Of a stretch of DNA of 64,000 bases, positions 21,693 through 33,336 are shown in pieces. The notes under the pieces are model-generated. The model saw only the letters and a program-made list of their open reading frames with translations, was not told where the DNA came from and made no database searches. Both the position numbers and the translations under genes were made by a program. The DNA lies in contig CAJNDS010001247.1 of NCBI GenBank assembly GCA_905221605.1, positions 248,001-312,000 on the forward strand, in the 5' to 3' direction. The DNA comes from Symbiodinium natans. Lineage: Eukaryota; Sar; Dinophyceae; Suessiales; Symbiodiniaceae. The first letter of the stretch is position 1. Every line of letters starts with the position of its first letter.

Positions 21693-22066
21693 AACCCCAA
21701 AAAAACCTTCCGCAGTGCCGGCCTTCCTCCCCGGCTGCAGAAGACCTAGCAAGCCGGGAGAGCGAGAAGCATCACCGCAGCCCGAATGGTTGAGGTTTAG
21801 GGTTTAGGGTTTAGGGTTTAGGGTTTAGGGTTTAGGGTTTAGGGTTCAGGGTTCAGGGTTGAGGGTTTTGGGTTTAGGGTTTAGGGTATCGAAAGCTTTT
21901 TCGACCCCAAACCCAAACTAGGTCGGCCCTTTAACCACCTCTCCAAACGGGTTTAGGGTTCAGGGTTCAGGGTTGAGGGTTTTGGGTAGGCTTTTCGACC
22001 CCAAACCCGAACTAGCCTAACGACTCCTAGCTATGATCCTCTTTAACCCAACAAGGGAAAACCCAG
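21693..22066. other. Telomere-capped island and G-strand repeats
   Basis: GC-rich island 21693-21790, then a G-strand array with TTCAGGG variants to about 21890. The phrase GGGTTTTGGGT followed by CTTTTTCGACCCC occurs near 21860 and again, shortened, near 21980, a small local duplication. No gene. Confidence 0.6.
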
Positions 22067-22162
22067 TTGGGTGGCTGTCAAAATTAGGGTCCCTTTTGGG
22101 TCCCTATTATAATACGGCACCTAATATTTAGTAAGGGACCACAATTTTGACAACCACCCAAA
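22067..22162. mobile_element. Fold-back element family I
   Basis: 96 bp with long imperfect inverted arms: TTGGGTGGCTGTCAAAATTA on the left and the inverse ending TTGACAACCACCCAA on the right. Single copy in the window. Confidence 0.75.
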
Positions 22163-23345
22163 TCATTCCAAGGGCCTACCCAGTTTTTGGACCCTGAGCC
22201 CTGAGTTATCAAATCCCCAAACCTTGAAGGGTGTTTACAGCTTGGGGGATATAGAGGCTTAGGTCCTAGGAGTGAACCTAGATCTTAACTCAGGAAGGGT
22301 TTAGGGTTTAAGGTTCAGGGTTTAGGTTTAGGGTTTAGGGTTTAGGGTTTAGGGTTTAGGGTTTAGGGTTTAGGGTTTCGGGTAATCTGGATCTTAGTTA
22401 AGGAAGCATGAGCGAACAATGTATAAGAAAACCCAAGTCCCTACAAACCATATAAGTTGCCCGTACAGGGTCCTTGACGGGATATACAAGGGGCCGACCT
22501 CCCAAACTGTCTGCATAACTATACATGACTAACAACCACTGGTTTAGACCATTGCCTCATTCGTGTGAAGGCGGGGCAGGCCGTAAATCGCAAACACAAC
22601 ACCCTAAAGCCCTCCTTTGGGGTTTAGGGTTTAGGGTTTTAGGGTTTAGGGTTTAGGGTTTAAGTTCACAAAGCAGAGTTGGATTTCCAAACAATACAGC
22701 TGTCCTGCTTATCACCCTACCTACCCGCTTACCCATACAAAGGTCTTAGGGTTTTCGAAGGATGCGCCTCTCGCACCCCAAAACTCTCAACCCTGAAACC
22801 TGAACTCGGTTTACCAAGCGTGAACCCTAAACCCTAAACCCTGAACCCTGGACCCTAAACCCTAAACCCTAAACCCTAAATGAACTGAGACGTCGGGTAT
22901 CACATCTTTGCAGAAGCCCTAGAAGCCCTGTATCCCGACACCACACAAGACTCCCAAAGCCAAAAAACCCTGAAATCCCCAAACCCCTCAACAACCTCAA
23001 AATCATGAAGCAGCCATAAGCCCCTAAAGTTCACACACCTTAAAACAGAAAAGCTTTACAAAAAAAAACACCCAGAAAAAAACAACACCTTCTTGGAACC
23101 TGAAAATCCCCTACGGCCTGCGGCTTCGGACGGGACTGGGCAGGAACTGAAGCTGCAGGGAGGTGTCCTGGGGCTAATTGTCTTCAGGGGTGTAGGGGTC
23201 GGGGTTCAGGGGTTTAGGGGTTTCGGGGTTCAGGGGTTTAGGGTAATTACCCTGAACCCTTCTAGGATAAGGGGTTTTAGGGTTGGCGGAGTAGTTTCTT
23301 TCCAAGGCTTTGGGTGTAGGGTTCAAGGTTTGAGGGATAAGGCTT
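22163..23345. other. Spacer with short telomeric arrays
   Basis: G-strand arrays at about 22300-22380 and 22620-22665, a C-strand array at 22820-22880, then mostly single-copy DNA and decayed units. The 97-codon ORF at 23093-23386 runs through heptamers and into a MITE fragment. No gene. Confidence 0.55.
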
Positions 23346-23565
23346 TTATAGGGATTCTACATTGGGTTATAAGGATCCTAACTTAGGTTATAAGTCCCTT
23401 CGCTATAGTTAGTATAGTGAGGGGGCCCCTCCTTGTAGGTTGCGAGTTTAGGGTGTAGTGTGGGGTTTAGAGGGTTTAGGGTTTAGGGTTTAGGGTGGGC
23501 GAGGGTACTTTAGGGTTCAGGGTGCCTATAACTCTACTTCTTACTGGGGGGCCCCTCCTTGTAGG
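23346..23565. mobile_element. MITE family B, broken copy with one end inverted
   Basis: 23350-23438 holds the core and right end of a family B element, finishing GGGGGCCCCTCCTTGTA. A second copy of the CCCCTCCTTGTAG terminus lies at about 23550-23562, attached to CTATAACTCTACTTCTTAC, the inverse of the element's left end. About 90 bp with G-strand heptamers separates them. The copy looks broken and rejoined in inverted order. Confidence 0.65.
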
Positions 23566-25690
23566 GGTAGAAGCCCAAAACCCTAAACCTCAACCCTAAG
23601 GCCCTAAACCCTCAAACCCTAGGGTTTCGGGGCTTAGCCAGGTTCATGGCGTCGGAGATTGGCTTTGTTTCGGGCACAAGCCTTTGAGTATCAAACGTTA
23701 TAGGAATGCTATATAATGCAATAGGTTGTAATCTGATAGTACATTCAGCTATGTCAACAAGAAAGTATATTGTACTTGTCATGTAATACTATATTCGAGC
23801 AAAACAGATAAAGCATTATATGCAGCATTATATAGCAAGTCTTCACCAAGGTTCTAGGCATCATTCTCGGAAGCTCTCCAACCGGCAAGACCCACAAGGG
23901 TGCAGGGTTCCATGTCGGCCGACCCCGGCTTTCCGACGGCTGTAGGCGAGCCACAGGAACTCGATCTGTTCAAAGGATCTTAGTTGCTCACGGTCAAGCC
24001 TGCCGTCCCCATATGAGGCCTATGTGTTTCGCTGAATATTTGGGGGGGGGCGGGGGGGGCAGGTGGGATGATCATATTCTTTGGAGTAGGGGTACCCTGA
24101 GCACCCTGATCCCTCATAAGGCTCATATGGGTGCATCTCTGCAAACTGGGCCCAAAACCCTGACCCTAATTGAACCCTTAAACCCTAAACCCTAAACCCG
24201 TAAACCCTAAAATCCCTAAATCCTAAACCCTAAACTGCGGCTGGTAGTTACAGGGGGTCCTTCGGATCGGCCCACTTCCAGTTCTGCTCGGCGCCTGGCA
24301 GAGCAAGTTTTAAAGGCTTTAGCCCTTCAGGTTTCAGGGTTTAGGGTGTGGAGTTTAGGGTTTAGGGTTAGACAGCTGAAAATGTGTATGCCCAGGCTGC
24401 TTATGACGCTACTTGCAATGGCCCATGAATCTTCAAGGAAACCTTTTGGGCAGGAGGTAAAACTCATTCAACAAATTGCAGTCATCAACGGATCAAGGAG
24501 GGAACCCCTGGGTACTCCCTATAGATAGCTCATATAGTCCCAATTCTCCTAACCTAAGTCCTAAACCCTAAACCCTAAACCCTAAACCCGAAACATTTCG
24601 AGTCTTGGAGGGTTACGCTTGTTGCGCTGTGCTGTTCCGTGCTGGGGGCTCGGCATGCAACGGGGTGAAGGCAAATGCTACTATAGGGTTTTGGTGTTGC
24701 AGGCTAAACCTCAAACCCTAAACCCTAAACCCTAAACCCTAAACCCTAAACCCTAAACCCTAAACAATAAACCCTAAACCCTATTCAGCCCAAAAGCCGA
24801 GACGTGGGCTGTTGTTAACCCTAACCCTCCACCCCAAACCTCCAAACTTGTGTAAGCCCCAAGACCCTCTGAGCCCAAAAGAATCTGTTGACCCTAAATC
24901 CTACACCCTAAACCCTAAAATCCCAAACCCTAAAGCAGCAAACCCCTGAACCCCAAACCCCTAAACCCGTACAAGCCCTAAGACCCTATGAGCCCTAAAG
25001 GCTGTTTCAATCACCCTAAACCCTAAACCCTAAACCCTAAGCCCTAAACCCCCTAAACCCTATAAGCCCTTACGGCTTTGCTTTTGCACCGCACGTTTTG
25101 CTCGACTCTGCGCCATCTGCAGCTGCCGATGAGCTTGCAGAAGCTTTGGCCTGAGAAATGGACACCGAGACCCATAGGCCATAGGGCTCATGTAGGGTTT
25201 AGGGTTTAGGGTTGAGGGTTGAGGGTTGAGGGTTTAGGGTTCAGGGTTTGGGGTTAGGGCTTAGGGTTTAGGATTTAGGGTAGGTTGAAGAATTGCAGGT
25301 GTTGTTCGTGGGGCCTTACAGGCTAGGATAGGGTTTTAGGGAGGGCTTCCAGCTTCTGGGGGACTAAGGCAAGCTTCCAGTTCTACACGCTCCCCACCCA
25401 ACCTCTCACCGCACACTAAACATTCCAAAAACCCTCAAACCCTAAATCCTAAACCCTAAACCCTGAGGGCTTTTGCTATGAAAGCCTACAAAAAGGTAGG
25501 TCCTGGGTTCCTAAGGCAAGCCCTCAGACCTCCAAACCCTAAACCCTAAACCCCAAACCCCAAACCCCAAACACCTGCAGTAGGAACGTAGCCTTGGCCG
25601 CGACCTTCCCAGAGGAAAGGGGTCTCTTGCGACTCCTCTTCGCAGCACCCTCTGCTGGAGCCAGGTGGGTGACCTAGGCTAGGGTTTAGG
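23566..25690. other. Single-copy spacer with telomeric arrays
   Basis: 23640-24000 is heptamer-free, AT-richer DNA with no recognised gene. A poly-G run is near 24043-24060. C-strand arrays lie at 24175-24235, 24560-24595, 24715-24785, 24900-25070 and 25430-25465, and G-strand arrays at about 25195-25280. No supported gene. Confidence 0.55.
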
Positions 25691-26628
25691 GTTATGGGTC
25701 TAGGGTTTAGGGTTTTCAGGGTTTTCAGGCTTTTCAGGGTTTTCAGGGTATTCAGGGTTTTCAAGGTTTTCAGGGTTTTCAGGGTTTTCAGGGTTTAGGG
25801 TTTGGGGTTTAGGGTCGAGGCTTTCGGGGTTAGGGGAACTCGTGGCTGCCTTTGTACTTATGATCGCCGGAGCCTCTTGCAACTCGCTGCTAGGGCTGTT
25901 TGGGGGTTTAGGGTTTAGGGTTTAGGGTTTAGGGCTTAGGGTTTCGGGTTTAGGGTCTAGGGTTTAGGCCTGTTGCCTCACTCTTGCTAGCTTCAGAACG
26001 CAAGAGTCCGGAAGAAGTAGGTGGCAAGTTGCAACACATTCCTTACTTCTCGAGCGCGTAGAACCAATTCAAACAAGCCCGGCTCCCACCTCTTTACCCC
26101 CTCCTCCCCTCCCCCAAGATGGAACAAACATCAGGCGTCCGCAAGCTCTAAACCCCAGAAACCCTACGTAGAGTAAGCCAGTCCCTGCAAGCACGGTCAA
26201 CTTCCGTAAGCCCTAAAACCCTAAACCCTGAACCCTGAACCCTAAACCCCAAACCCTAACCCCTCAACCCTGAAACCTGAACCCTAAACCCCAAACGCTT
26301 CCTTTGTTCAACGGGTACACATTCTACTTCAGGAAGAGACCCCGAGCCAGAAACCATGCACCCCCAAAATGCATCCAGGCCGCGATGAAGCTCTGAGCCT
26401 GGGTTTAGGGTTTAGGGTTTAGGGTTTAGGGGTTAGCTTTAGGGTTTAGGGTTTGGGGTTTGGGGTTTGGGGTTTGGGGTTTGGGGTTTGGGGGTTGGGG
26501 TGTGGGTTTTGGGGTGTAGGGTTTAGGGCTGAGGTTCGGGATTGGGTGAAGATGCAAAGTGTGGGGCCTTAACCCATCCTTCCAGGGACCAAACTAGGGT
26601 GTCCTCAAGGGTTCTAGTAACATTGTTA
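25691..26628. repeat. TTTTCAGGG-variant array and mixed repeats
   Basis: 25710-25795 is a run of GGTTTTCAG / GGGTTTTCAG units, a 9- to 10-mer variant of the heptamer. G-strand arrays continue at 25795-25970, with C-strand at about 26215-26300 and G-strand at 26400-26530. ORFs reading ENPENPENL-like are translations of this repeat. Confidence 0.65.
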
Positions 26629-26728
26629 CTAGACCCGGGAGAAAAAGGGTGCCCTTTTGGTTTTAAGGGGATTATAAGGGAACCCCAACCCTAAAAAAAG
26701 GAACACAAGGGCCTACTCCCGGTCCTAG
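26629..26728. mobile_element. MITE family G, copy 2
   Basis: Ends CTAGACCCGGGAG (left) and CCCGGTCCTAG (right). The interior has AAAAAGGGTGCCCTTTT and GGGAACCCCAACCCTA. 100 bp. Confidence 0.75.
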
Positions 26729-28860
26729 GTTAGGCCCCCTGCATGTATAGGGTTAGCGTTGTGGGCGGTTTTGGGGTTCACTTCGGAATGCAACTCCTCT
26801 ATCTGGAAGGTTATGTAGGTTTGCCCAAGTACTTTGAGGCTTTGAAGCCAGGGGTTTTAAACAGGCACGAAACACACGAAACTCAGAGCTGAAGGCAAAA
26901 GAAAAAACTTGCCCAAAACCTTCGCCCAAAAGACGCCCAAAACTTTCACTCAAAACATTTTGAGACCCGAGCCCTATACAATTATACATGCCTGAAGACT
27001 CTTCGGTTGGCCCCTCTGTACCCCGTTGGAACAGGATTCCTAAATATGGTTTTCTTAAACGAAATTTAGAATTTAGGGTTTAGGGAACATGCTCCTAAAA
27101 ATGATCCTCTTTAACACAATAAGGGAAGACGCACAAACTCTCCCCAGGGCCCGCAATGAAACTTCGCTTGAGGAACCGCGCGGATCGCAGCGAACTCGCC
27201 AGACTTCACGGCTTCGGCCAGGGCTGCCTTGGTGCCTCCAGAGGACTTCGGCTGCAGCGTGAGTCGAGGAAATGCTCGAAGGGCCCTGCCCTCCCCTGCC
27301 CCCCTCAACCCCTACCCCCCTCCCCTACTACCCTACCCCCCCCACCTTACCCCCCCTCGTAGTGAGGGGCTTCGGCTTCGGTTCTGCAACCCAGTTCATA
27401 GCTTGGCTCAAAGTGTGAGAAGCTCAAGAATCTTCCGCTTGCGACTGGTGAAGTTGCCCATGCTCAGTCAGGCTACCACGACATGCAATTGATCAGTTCC
27501 CACAAGGGCTCGTATCTTAGGGTAGTTACAGCCTGAGGGTTCGGCAGCAGCTCACTCGGCAGCTACAGAACCTTGCTGTACATGTCCCCCTGTATACACA
27601 CATGCATGTCGCAGTTGCGCATAAGGTGTATAGCTGTATCTTTGTCGAAAAAAGCAATCAGGAACACCCCTGAACCCTAAACCTCTAAAATAAACACCGA
27701 AATATATGTATATACACACACATAGCATACCATTTCGAAAAAAAGAGCCACGCCAAGCTGCCTTGCGGCTTGCACTTGGAAAGGCGCATGTTTAAAGAAC
27801 GCAGCAATCCCAGCAGGCCTCAGGAATTGGGGCTCCAAACTTCGGGCTTGCGATTTTGGTTTGGGTTCGTTTGGGGTTTAGGGTTAGGGGTCTAGGGGCT
27901 AGGGCTTCAAACAGAATACTTAGCTGCCGGAGATTTCTGGAGTTGTTGCTGTATGGTCACTTTTGGGATCTAAGAGTCTGCTCTATGGGTGCACGGGTCG
28001 GTCAAGGGTCTGCAGTTTAGGGCTTGGAGTCTAGGATTTTGTAGACTTCACCGCAATGAGTGTTCGGCTTCAAGGACTGGAAGCGCTTGGGGCTTAACAA
28101 GCCCTTGCATTGTAGCTGACACACAAAGGCCACGCTTCATACCTCAATGAGATAGCGGTGCTGTGGTGTTCCTGCACAGCTACACAACCCTCGGCCAGAA
28201 AATCGAGCTTTGCACCGTTCGGATTCAACGGCGTGGACAGCAGCACTGTATCATGTTACAAAGGCTTGAAAGGCTTAGGGTTTAGGGTTTAGGGTTTAGG
28301 GTTTAGGGTTTAGGGTTTAGGGGTCGCTGCTCTCGCCTAAGCATTTGCTTACAACATCTGTTGATCGCTTGCCTGCCTGACATGCCCCTGTAGCCCAAAA
28401 CCTTCATGTACCAGTAGAAACTCATGAATTAACACTCTGGTGAACCTTCCCAACCCTAGATCCTTGTGAACCCTAAAGCCTCAACCTTGAACTTGAAATT
28501 CTTGACGCCGCCCGCGAACCATCAACCCAAAACCCATTCGCGCCTCGGGGTTTCGGGGTTTGAGGGTTTAGAGTTTATCAACTGAACGTATTGGTAGCCC
28601 CAAACTCTGCACCCTAATTAGTGATTCCGCAGCTTGTTGCCTGACATCAGATGGCGCAGCAGCGCAAAGTAGCTCAGGTTTTGGGTCGCTCGACGTTGGG
28701 TTATCCAGGTTAGGGTCGTGTACCCTTTTTAATGAACTGAATGCAAAAATCCTCCCGTTTCCCTCCCTCAAACAAAGACCCAAATGTCGCATAACCCCTT
28801 TTATGGTGTCTTTGCCTTGAGACACTACCACACCGCTAAGCAGTTGGAAAATTTGTGAGA
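26729..28860. other. Longest heptamer-poor single-copy region
   Basis: Mostly single-copy DNA. A minus-strand frame at 27111-27308 reads somewhat protein-like (GGTKAALAEAVKSGEFAAI) and could be a gene fragment, but I recognise no family and its end is a C-rich simple tract (27294-27356). A G-strand array lies at 28270-28322. A 98-codon minus-strand ORF (28568-28864) has no recognised domain. AT-rich microsatellite-like DNA lies at 27690-27730. Confidence 0.45.
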
Positions 28861-30757
28861 TCATGGAGGAAAAGCCTCCAACTATCTCAAACTTCTCCAG
28901 GGGGATCTTCCTGAATTCAGGGATGAAAAGCAGGATCCCGAATATAACCTAGGATAGGACTGCCCCTAAACCCTCAACTCTAAACCCTATGCCCTATGCC
29001 CCAAGCCCTGAACCCTAACCCCAAACCCTAAACCCCAAACCCTAAACCCCAAACCCCCAACCCAAAATAGTCCTGGGGCTCAGGCACACTGTCACCAGAC
29101 GTCCGTGGGCGGTCGCGCGCCCATGGAACCTCAGACATGCTAAGTGGCTTTATTGTTTAGGGGTTAGGGCTTAGGGTTTCGGGTTTCGGGTTTAGGGTAG
29201 TTTAGGGTTTAGAGCCGTGGCCGGGGCGCTTTTTGCCCAGGTGCGGCAGGTCTGAAGCCACAAATTCCTCGAACTCGGTCCTTGGCTTGGGCCTTTTTGG
29301 GGTTTAGGGTTTTAGTTTAGGGTTTAGGGTTTAGGGTTTAGGGTTTAGGGTTTAGGGTTTAGGGTTTAGGGTTTAGGGTTTAGGGTTTAGGGTGCTGCTA
29401 TGCAAACACCGGAGAAAGCTCGCGGCTAAGGATATCAAAACATCCGGGGTTTTGGGGTTGATGGGGTTCGGGGCGTTAGGGCTATTCGGGTCCGTACTCT
29501 GCATTGTTTCAGGCCTAAACCCTACTGTAAACCCCCCCCTAAACCCTAAACAGTATAAACTAAAAACCCTAAACCCTAAACCCTAAACCCAAAACCCTAA
29601 ACCCTAAACGCTTTCCGACCAGCCGCTGGTTCATCAGCAACGCCTGCACCACGGAGACGAGATCGACGGGGAGCTCCCCCGATGAGGGAATCGAGAATCT
29701 GGGTTTGGGGAGTTTAGGGTTTAGGGTTTAGGGTTTAGGGTTTAGGGTTTAGGGTTTAGGGTTTAGGGTTGAGGTCAGAACTCAGGATTGTCGGCTCGTG
29801 GGTTCTAGAGGTGGGGGTTTAACTTTCGAGTTGGGCTTCTACGGTGACAGGGCTCTTGTTGAAGGTTCATTCAAGGGATGCAAAGGGGGTTTAGGGTTTA
29901 GGGTTTAGGGTTTAGGGTTTAGGGTTTAGGGTTTAGGGTTTAGGGTTTAGGCCCGCTCTCGACTCCCCAGACTCTGCAAGAGCCCTCAGAATGTCGCAGT
30001 CTTCTATGCCCACAAGGTTCCTTCTTGCACAGAGGGTGGAAGGGCAAGGAAGGTTAACACCTATGTAACTTCCGCTTCGAGAAGCCTCTCCCTAAACCCT
30101 AAACCCTAAACCCTATCCCCTAAACCCCCCCCGAACCCACAACCCTCCTTTGAGGCACCAAAGATTCCCCTAAAACCTCTCGGCGAGAAGCAAGCTTCAA
30201 CTTGAACCCTCAACCGAACCCTCCTTTGCCTTGAAGCCCACCCTAAACCCTAAACCCTAAACCCTAAACCCTAAGCCCTAAACCCTAAACCCTAAACCCT
30301 AAACCCTAAACCCTAAACCCTAAACCCTAAACCCTAAACCCTAAGCCCTGAACCCCAACCAATCGTCGCGGCGAGAAGCAAAGGTTTCAGGAGACCGCGC
30401 GTCTCCAGCGCGCGCAGGTGTTCTTGAGGTGGCCTCGAGTTCGTCGCCTGCTGGCACCTGGGGTTGGGTTTAGGGTTGAGGGTTGAGGGTTGAGGGTTTA
30501 GGGTTTAGGGCTAAGGTTGAGGGTTTAGGGTTTAGGGTCTAGGGTCTAGGGTCTAGGGTTTAGGGTTCTGCTTTCTGGTTCTTAGTAAGGAATGAGGGGA
30601 TTGGGCACCTTATTGTTGAATCTCTTCAAGGGCTTGATATGGGGAATATAACATGCCAAACCCCCTCCTTCCCTACCAACTGCAAGTCATAAAGGTGTGC
30701 TCCTGCGTGGCGTTGACGCTCACCAGGGTTTCTAGAGTTTAGGGTTCAAGTGCCCTA
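28861..30757. repeat. Telomeric arrays and capped islands
   Basis: C-strand units 28970-29060 and an island (about 29065-29155) before G-strand units; G-strand array 29285-29390; C-strand 29550-29609, island 29610-29708, G-strand array 29709-29770; G-strand array 29890-29950; C-strand arrays 30090-30115 and 30240-30355; island 30356-30460; G-strand variants TTGAGGG/TCTAGGG 30465-30565. No gene. Confidence 0.65.
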
Positions 30758-30857
30758 GGGGTCCATGTACCTCTTTCGAGTACATACCGGGCCCCTAACG
30801 CTACTATGTGGAAACCCCTGTAAGGCCCAAGTATATACCATGTCGGTTCATGGACCC
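30758..30857. mobile_element. Fold-back family D, copy 2
   Basis: Starts GGGTCCATGTACCT and ends GTTCATGGACCC; about 100 bp with a diverged centre. Confidence 0.7.
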
Positions 30858-31003
30858 TTGGGGGTGCGAACCCAAAACTAGAAAAAAACCCTAAACCCTG
30901 AAACAAGCTAAGTCGAGCACGACTCCAGCACCTCCTCCTGCGTGGCAAGCACGCAGTTGTGTGGATTCTTGGCCTCGTCCACCTCGCTTCTCTGCATCGA
31001 TGG

Positions 31004-31064
31004 CTAGACCCAGGAGTAGGAACCGGAACCCTAAAAGGGACTAAGGGCCTGCTCTGGGTCCTAG
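31004..31064. mobile_element. MITE family G, internally deleted copy
   Basis: CTAGACCCAGGAGTA on the left and GGGCCTGCTCTGGGTCCTAG on the right, only 61 bp apart end to end. The usual interior is missing. Confidence 0.7.
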
Positions 31065-31154
31065 CTGCAGCTATGGTCTGAATTGAGTACGCTGGAGTCC
31101 TGCCCAGTTTCGGTAGGCTGCAGGGCTATGCTTTCGTAGGCTGTTGCGCTCATC

Positions 31155-31245
31155 ATTGATGGTGATGATGATGATGATGATGATGATGGGGATGATGATG
31201 ATGGTGATGATGATGATGATGATGATGATGCAGATGAAGGTACTG
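31155..31245. repeat. GAT/TGA trinucleotide microsatellite
   Basis: About 90 bp of GATGAT units with GGT and GGG interruptions, plus a shorter run at 31290-31345. Ser-rich or Ile-rich ORFs on the minus strand are translations of it. Confidence 0.9.
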
Positions 31246-32880
31246 GTGAAGTCGAAACTGAATATGAAGAATGATCGACAGATTTCATAAGATGATGATG
31301 GTGATGCTTGTTGTGATGCTGATGATGCTGATAGTGGTGGCGATGATACTTCTAACATTATCAGGCTCACACCAAGACTTCTCTAGTCCTTTCTGCTATT
31401 CTAGCTCTACCCCTCGCAGAAATGCGAGCATTTTTGATGCTGGGTTCGGAAAAGGCGAGAGGGGGAGAGGAGGGGGAGGGGGTATGATCACCATCCCCGA
31501 CATGAGGTGTTCAGGGTAGAACCAGCTGTCGGGTTAACTCCTGCCATCGCACCCCAACATGACACCAGAGATTAGTTTCATCCTCCCCCCCCCCCCCCCC
31601 CCCCCTAATCGATTCCTCTGACATTCTGACTCCAAGATGTTCCGCGACCCCTCCACATCCCGTGCGTCTTCAAGCTGCATTCCCAAAGTCCAATCACTCC
31701 ACGCTAGAAGCATAGATTCAAGACTCTTACATTTGGGGTTACAACGGGAGCGCGCGGGCAGGAGGAGTCGAGGAGGGCATGGGCCGGGCATGGGGCTCAG
31801 AGTCACCCACCCCTAAGCTGCTGAAATCAAACTGGCAAACAAACCCTAAACCTCAAATCCCACACCCTAAACCCTAAATCCTAAACCCTAAACCCTAAAC
31901 CCTTCCCCCAAACCCTGAACCCTAAATCCCAAATCTTGAACCCTAAAATGCTAAATCGATCTGCCGCCGGCTCACAAAGCCGTACGTTCGCAGGAGCTCG
32001 GCATTCGAGTGGTCACCGTAAGACTTGAACCTCGGAACAAAGCCCCCCAAAAGGTCTCACATACTAGGTAGCCGGACCAGGGCCTCAGACCCTAAACCCC
32101 GACAAGGCACCCATGACCCTTCAAGTAAATTTTAGCGATTGGGCTTCAAGTTCAAGGACTGAAACACGAGGTCACTTGCTGTTGTCAAGGTGTGCATTTG
32201 AGCACCCTCTAGCCGAAATGATCCACAGCCGCAGCGCTGTCGACGCTGAGCCCCATCGACCCTAGAAACCTAAACACTCTAAGCCTAAACCCGAAAACCT
32301 AAACCCTAAACCCTAACCCCCAAACCTTAGAACCAAAAGAAGCCTACAGACCCAAAAGCCCCAAGCCAATGCAAACCCTTGGCCTAGAAAGCCCCATCCT
32401 AGACCCGAACTCAACTCCGTCATACCCTATCATACCATCATTCCCTAGGAAGGTAAACGGGCCCGAAACCTAAACCCCAAACACTAAACCCCAGACCCGA
32501 AACCCTACACCCGAAGCCCTAGCCCGAAACCCTGAACCCTAAACCTTAGACCCCCCAAAAAGGCCTACAAGCCCAACAAGCCCTAAATCAATGCAAGCCC
32601 CTGCAAGGCCGTAAACCCTCTCGATCCTAGACCCGAACTCAACTCCGCCATAATTACCCTGTGATACTATGACTCCCTGTTAAGGTATATCGAAACCCAA
32701 AATCCCACACCCTAAGCCCTAAACCCCTAAACCCTGAACCCTAAGCCCTTCTATGGTACCCCTGATTTTAGACTTCATGTGATCCCCTTTGAGAGTATAT
32801 GCAATCGGGACGCAGTTCGGCGCCGGGTGGGATCTCCCGTGAGGCGCGGACGACGAAGTCCTCGTGGCTTCGAGCCGGCT
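31246..32880. other. Spacer with poly-C tract and C-strand repeats
   Basis: 31346-31800 is single-copy with a poly-C run at 31586-31605. C-strand units are dense at 31840-31950 and decayed at 32280-32340 and 32460-32560. Two stretches (32290-32450 and 32530-32690) share wording such as TAGACCCGAACTCAACTCCG and GCAAACCC/GCAAGCCC, an imperfect direct duplication of about 200 bp. No gene. Confidence 0.5.
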
Positions 32881-33336
32881 TCGTATATCTACGATACAGT
32901 ATACAAGGTATACGTGCATCTATAAATCTGTATATATACATATTTATCTATATATATATACAGAGAGATAGGGCACGTGAAGTCGATTATCGTATATACA
33001 AAGAGACGAATCCCAAACTGATATAGTGCATATTTAGAAACATAAGAAAGTGCATATAGTGGAGTATACATACATGAACATTACACAGCATGAAACTTCC
33101 TGGTTCTTGGTGGGCGAGCGGGTGGGGGCGGGGTGCGGGTTGCGGGTTTGGGGGTTGGGGGGTTGATGAGTCAATCTCAGTCGGGAAACATAAGAGCTGA
33201 TTAGGTTTAGTCGCCGGGTCTTCGTAAGGTTTGGCCCCATGAAGTGGGGTACACTTGCGAGGAGGACGACTGTAAGTTCTGTGATATGCCAATGCACTCC
33301 CTAATCCCTGAACCCTAAACCCTAAACCCCTCTTCC
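32881..33336. other. AT-rich low-complexity spacer
   Basis: TATATA/TACATA-rich DNA (32885-33010), then G-rich sequence (33110-33165). Several overlapping ORFs on both strands follow composition, not coding signal. A short C-strand patch ends at about 33335. Confidence 0.6.

Noticed and set aside
31061-31370. Ser-rich and Ile-rich ORFs
   Set aside because: Translations of a GAT trinucleotide microsatellite.
32799-33297. Clustered 60-100 codon ORFs on both strands
   Set aside because: AT-rich low complexity and mutual overlap on both strands; no domain recognised.
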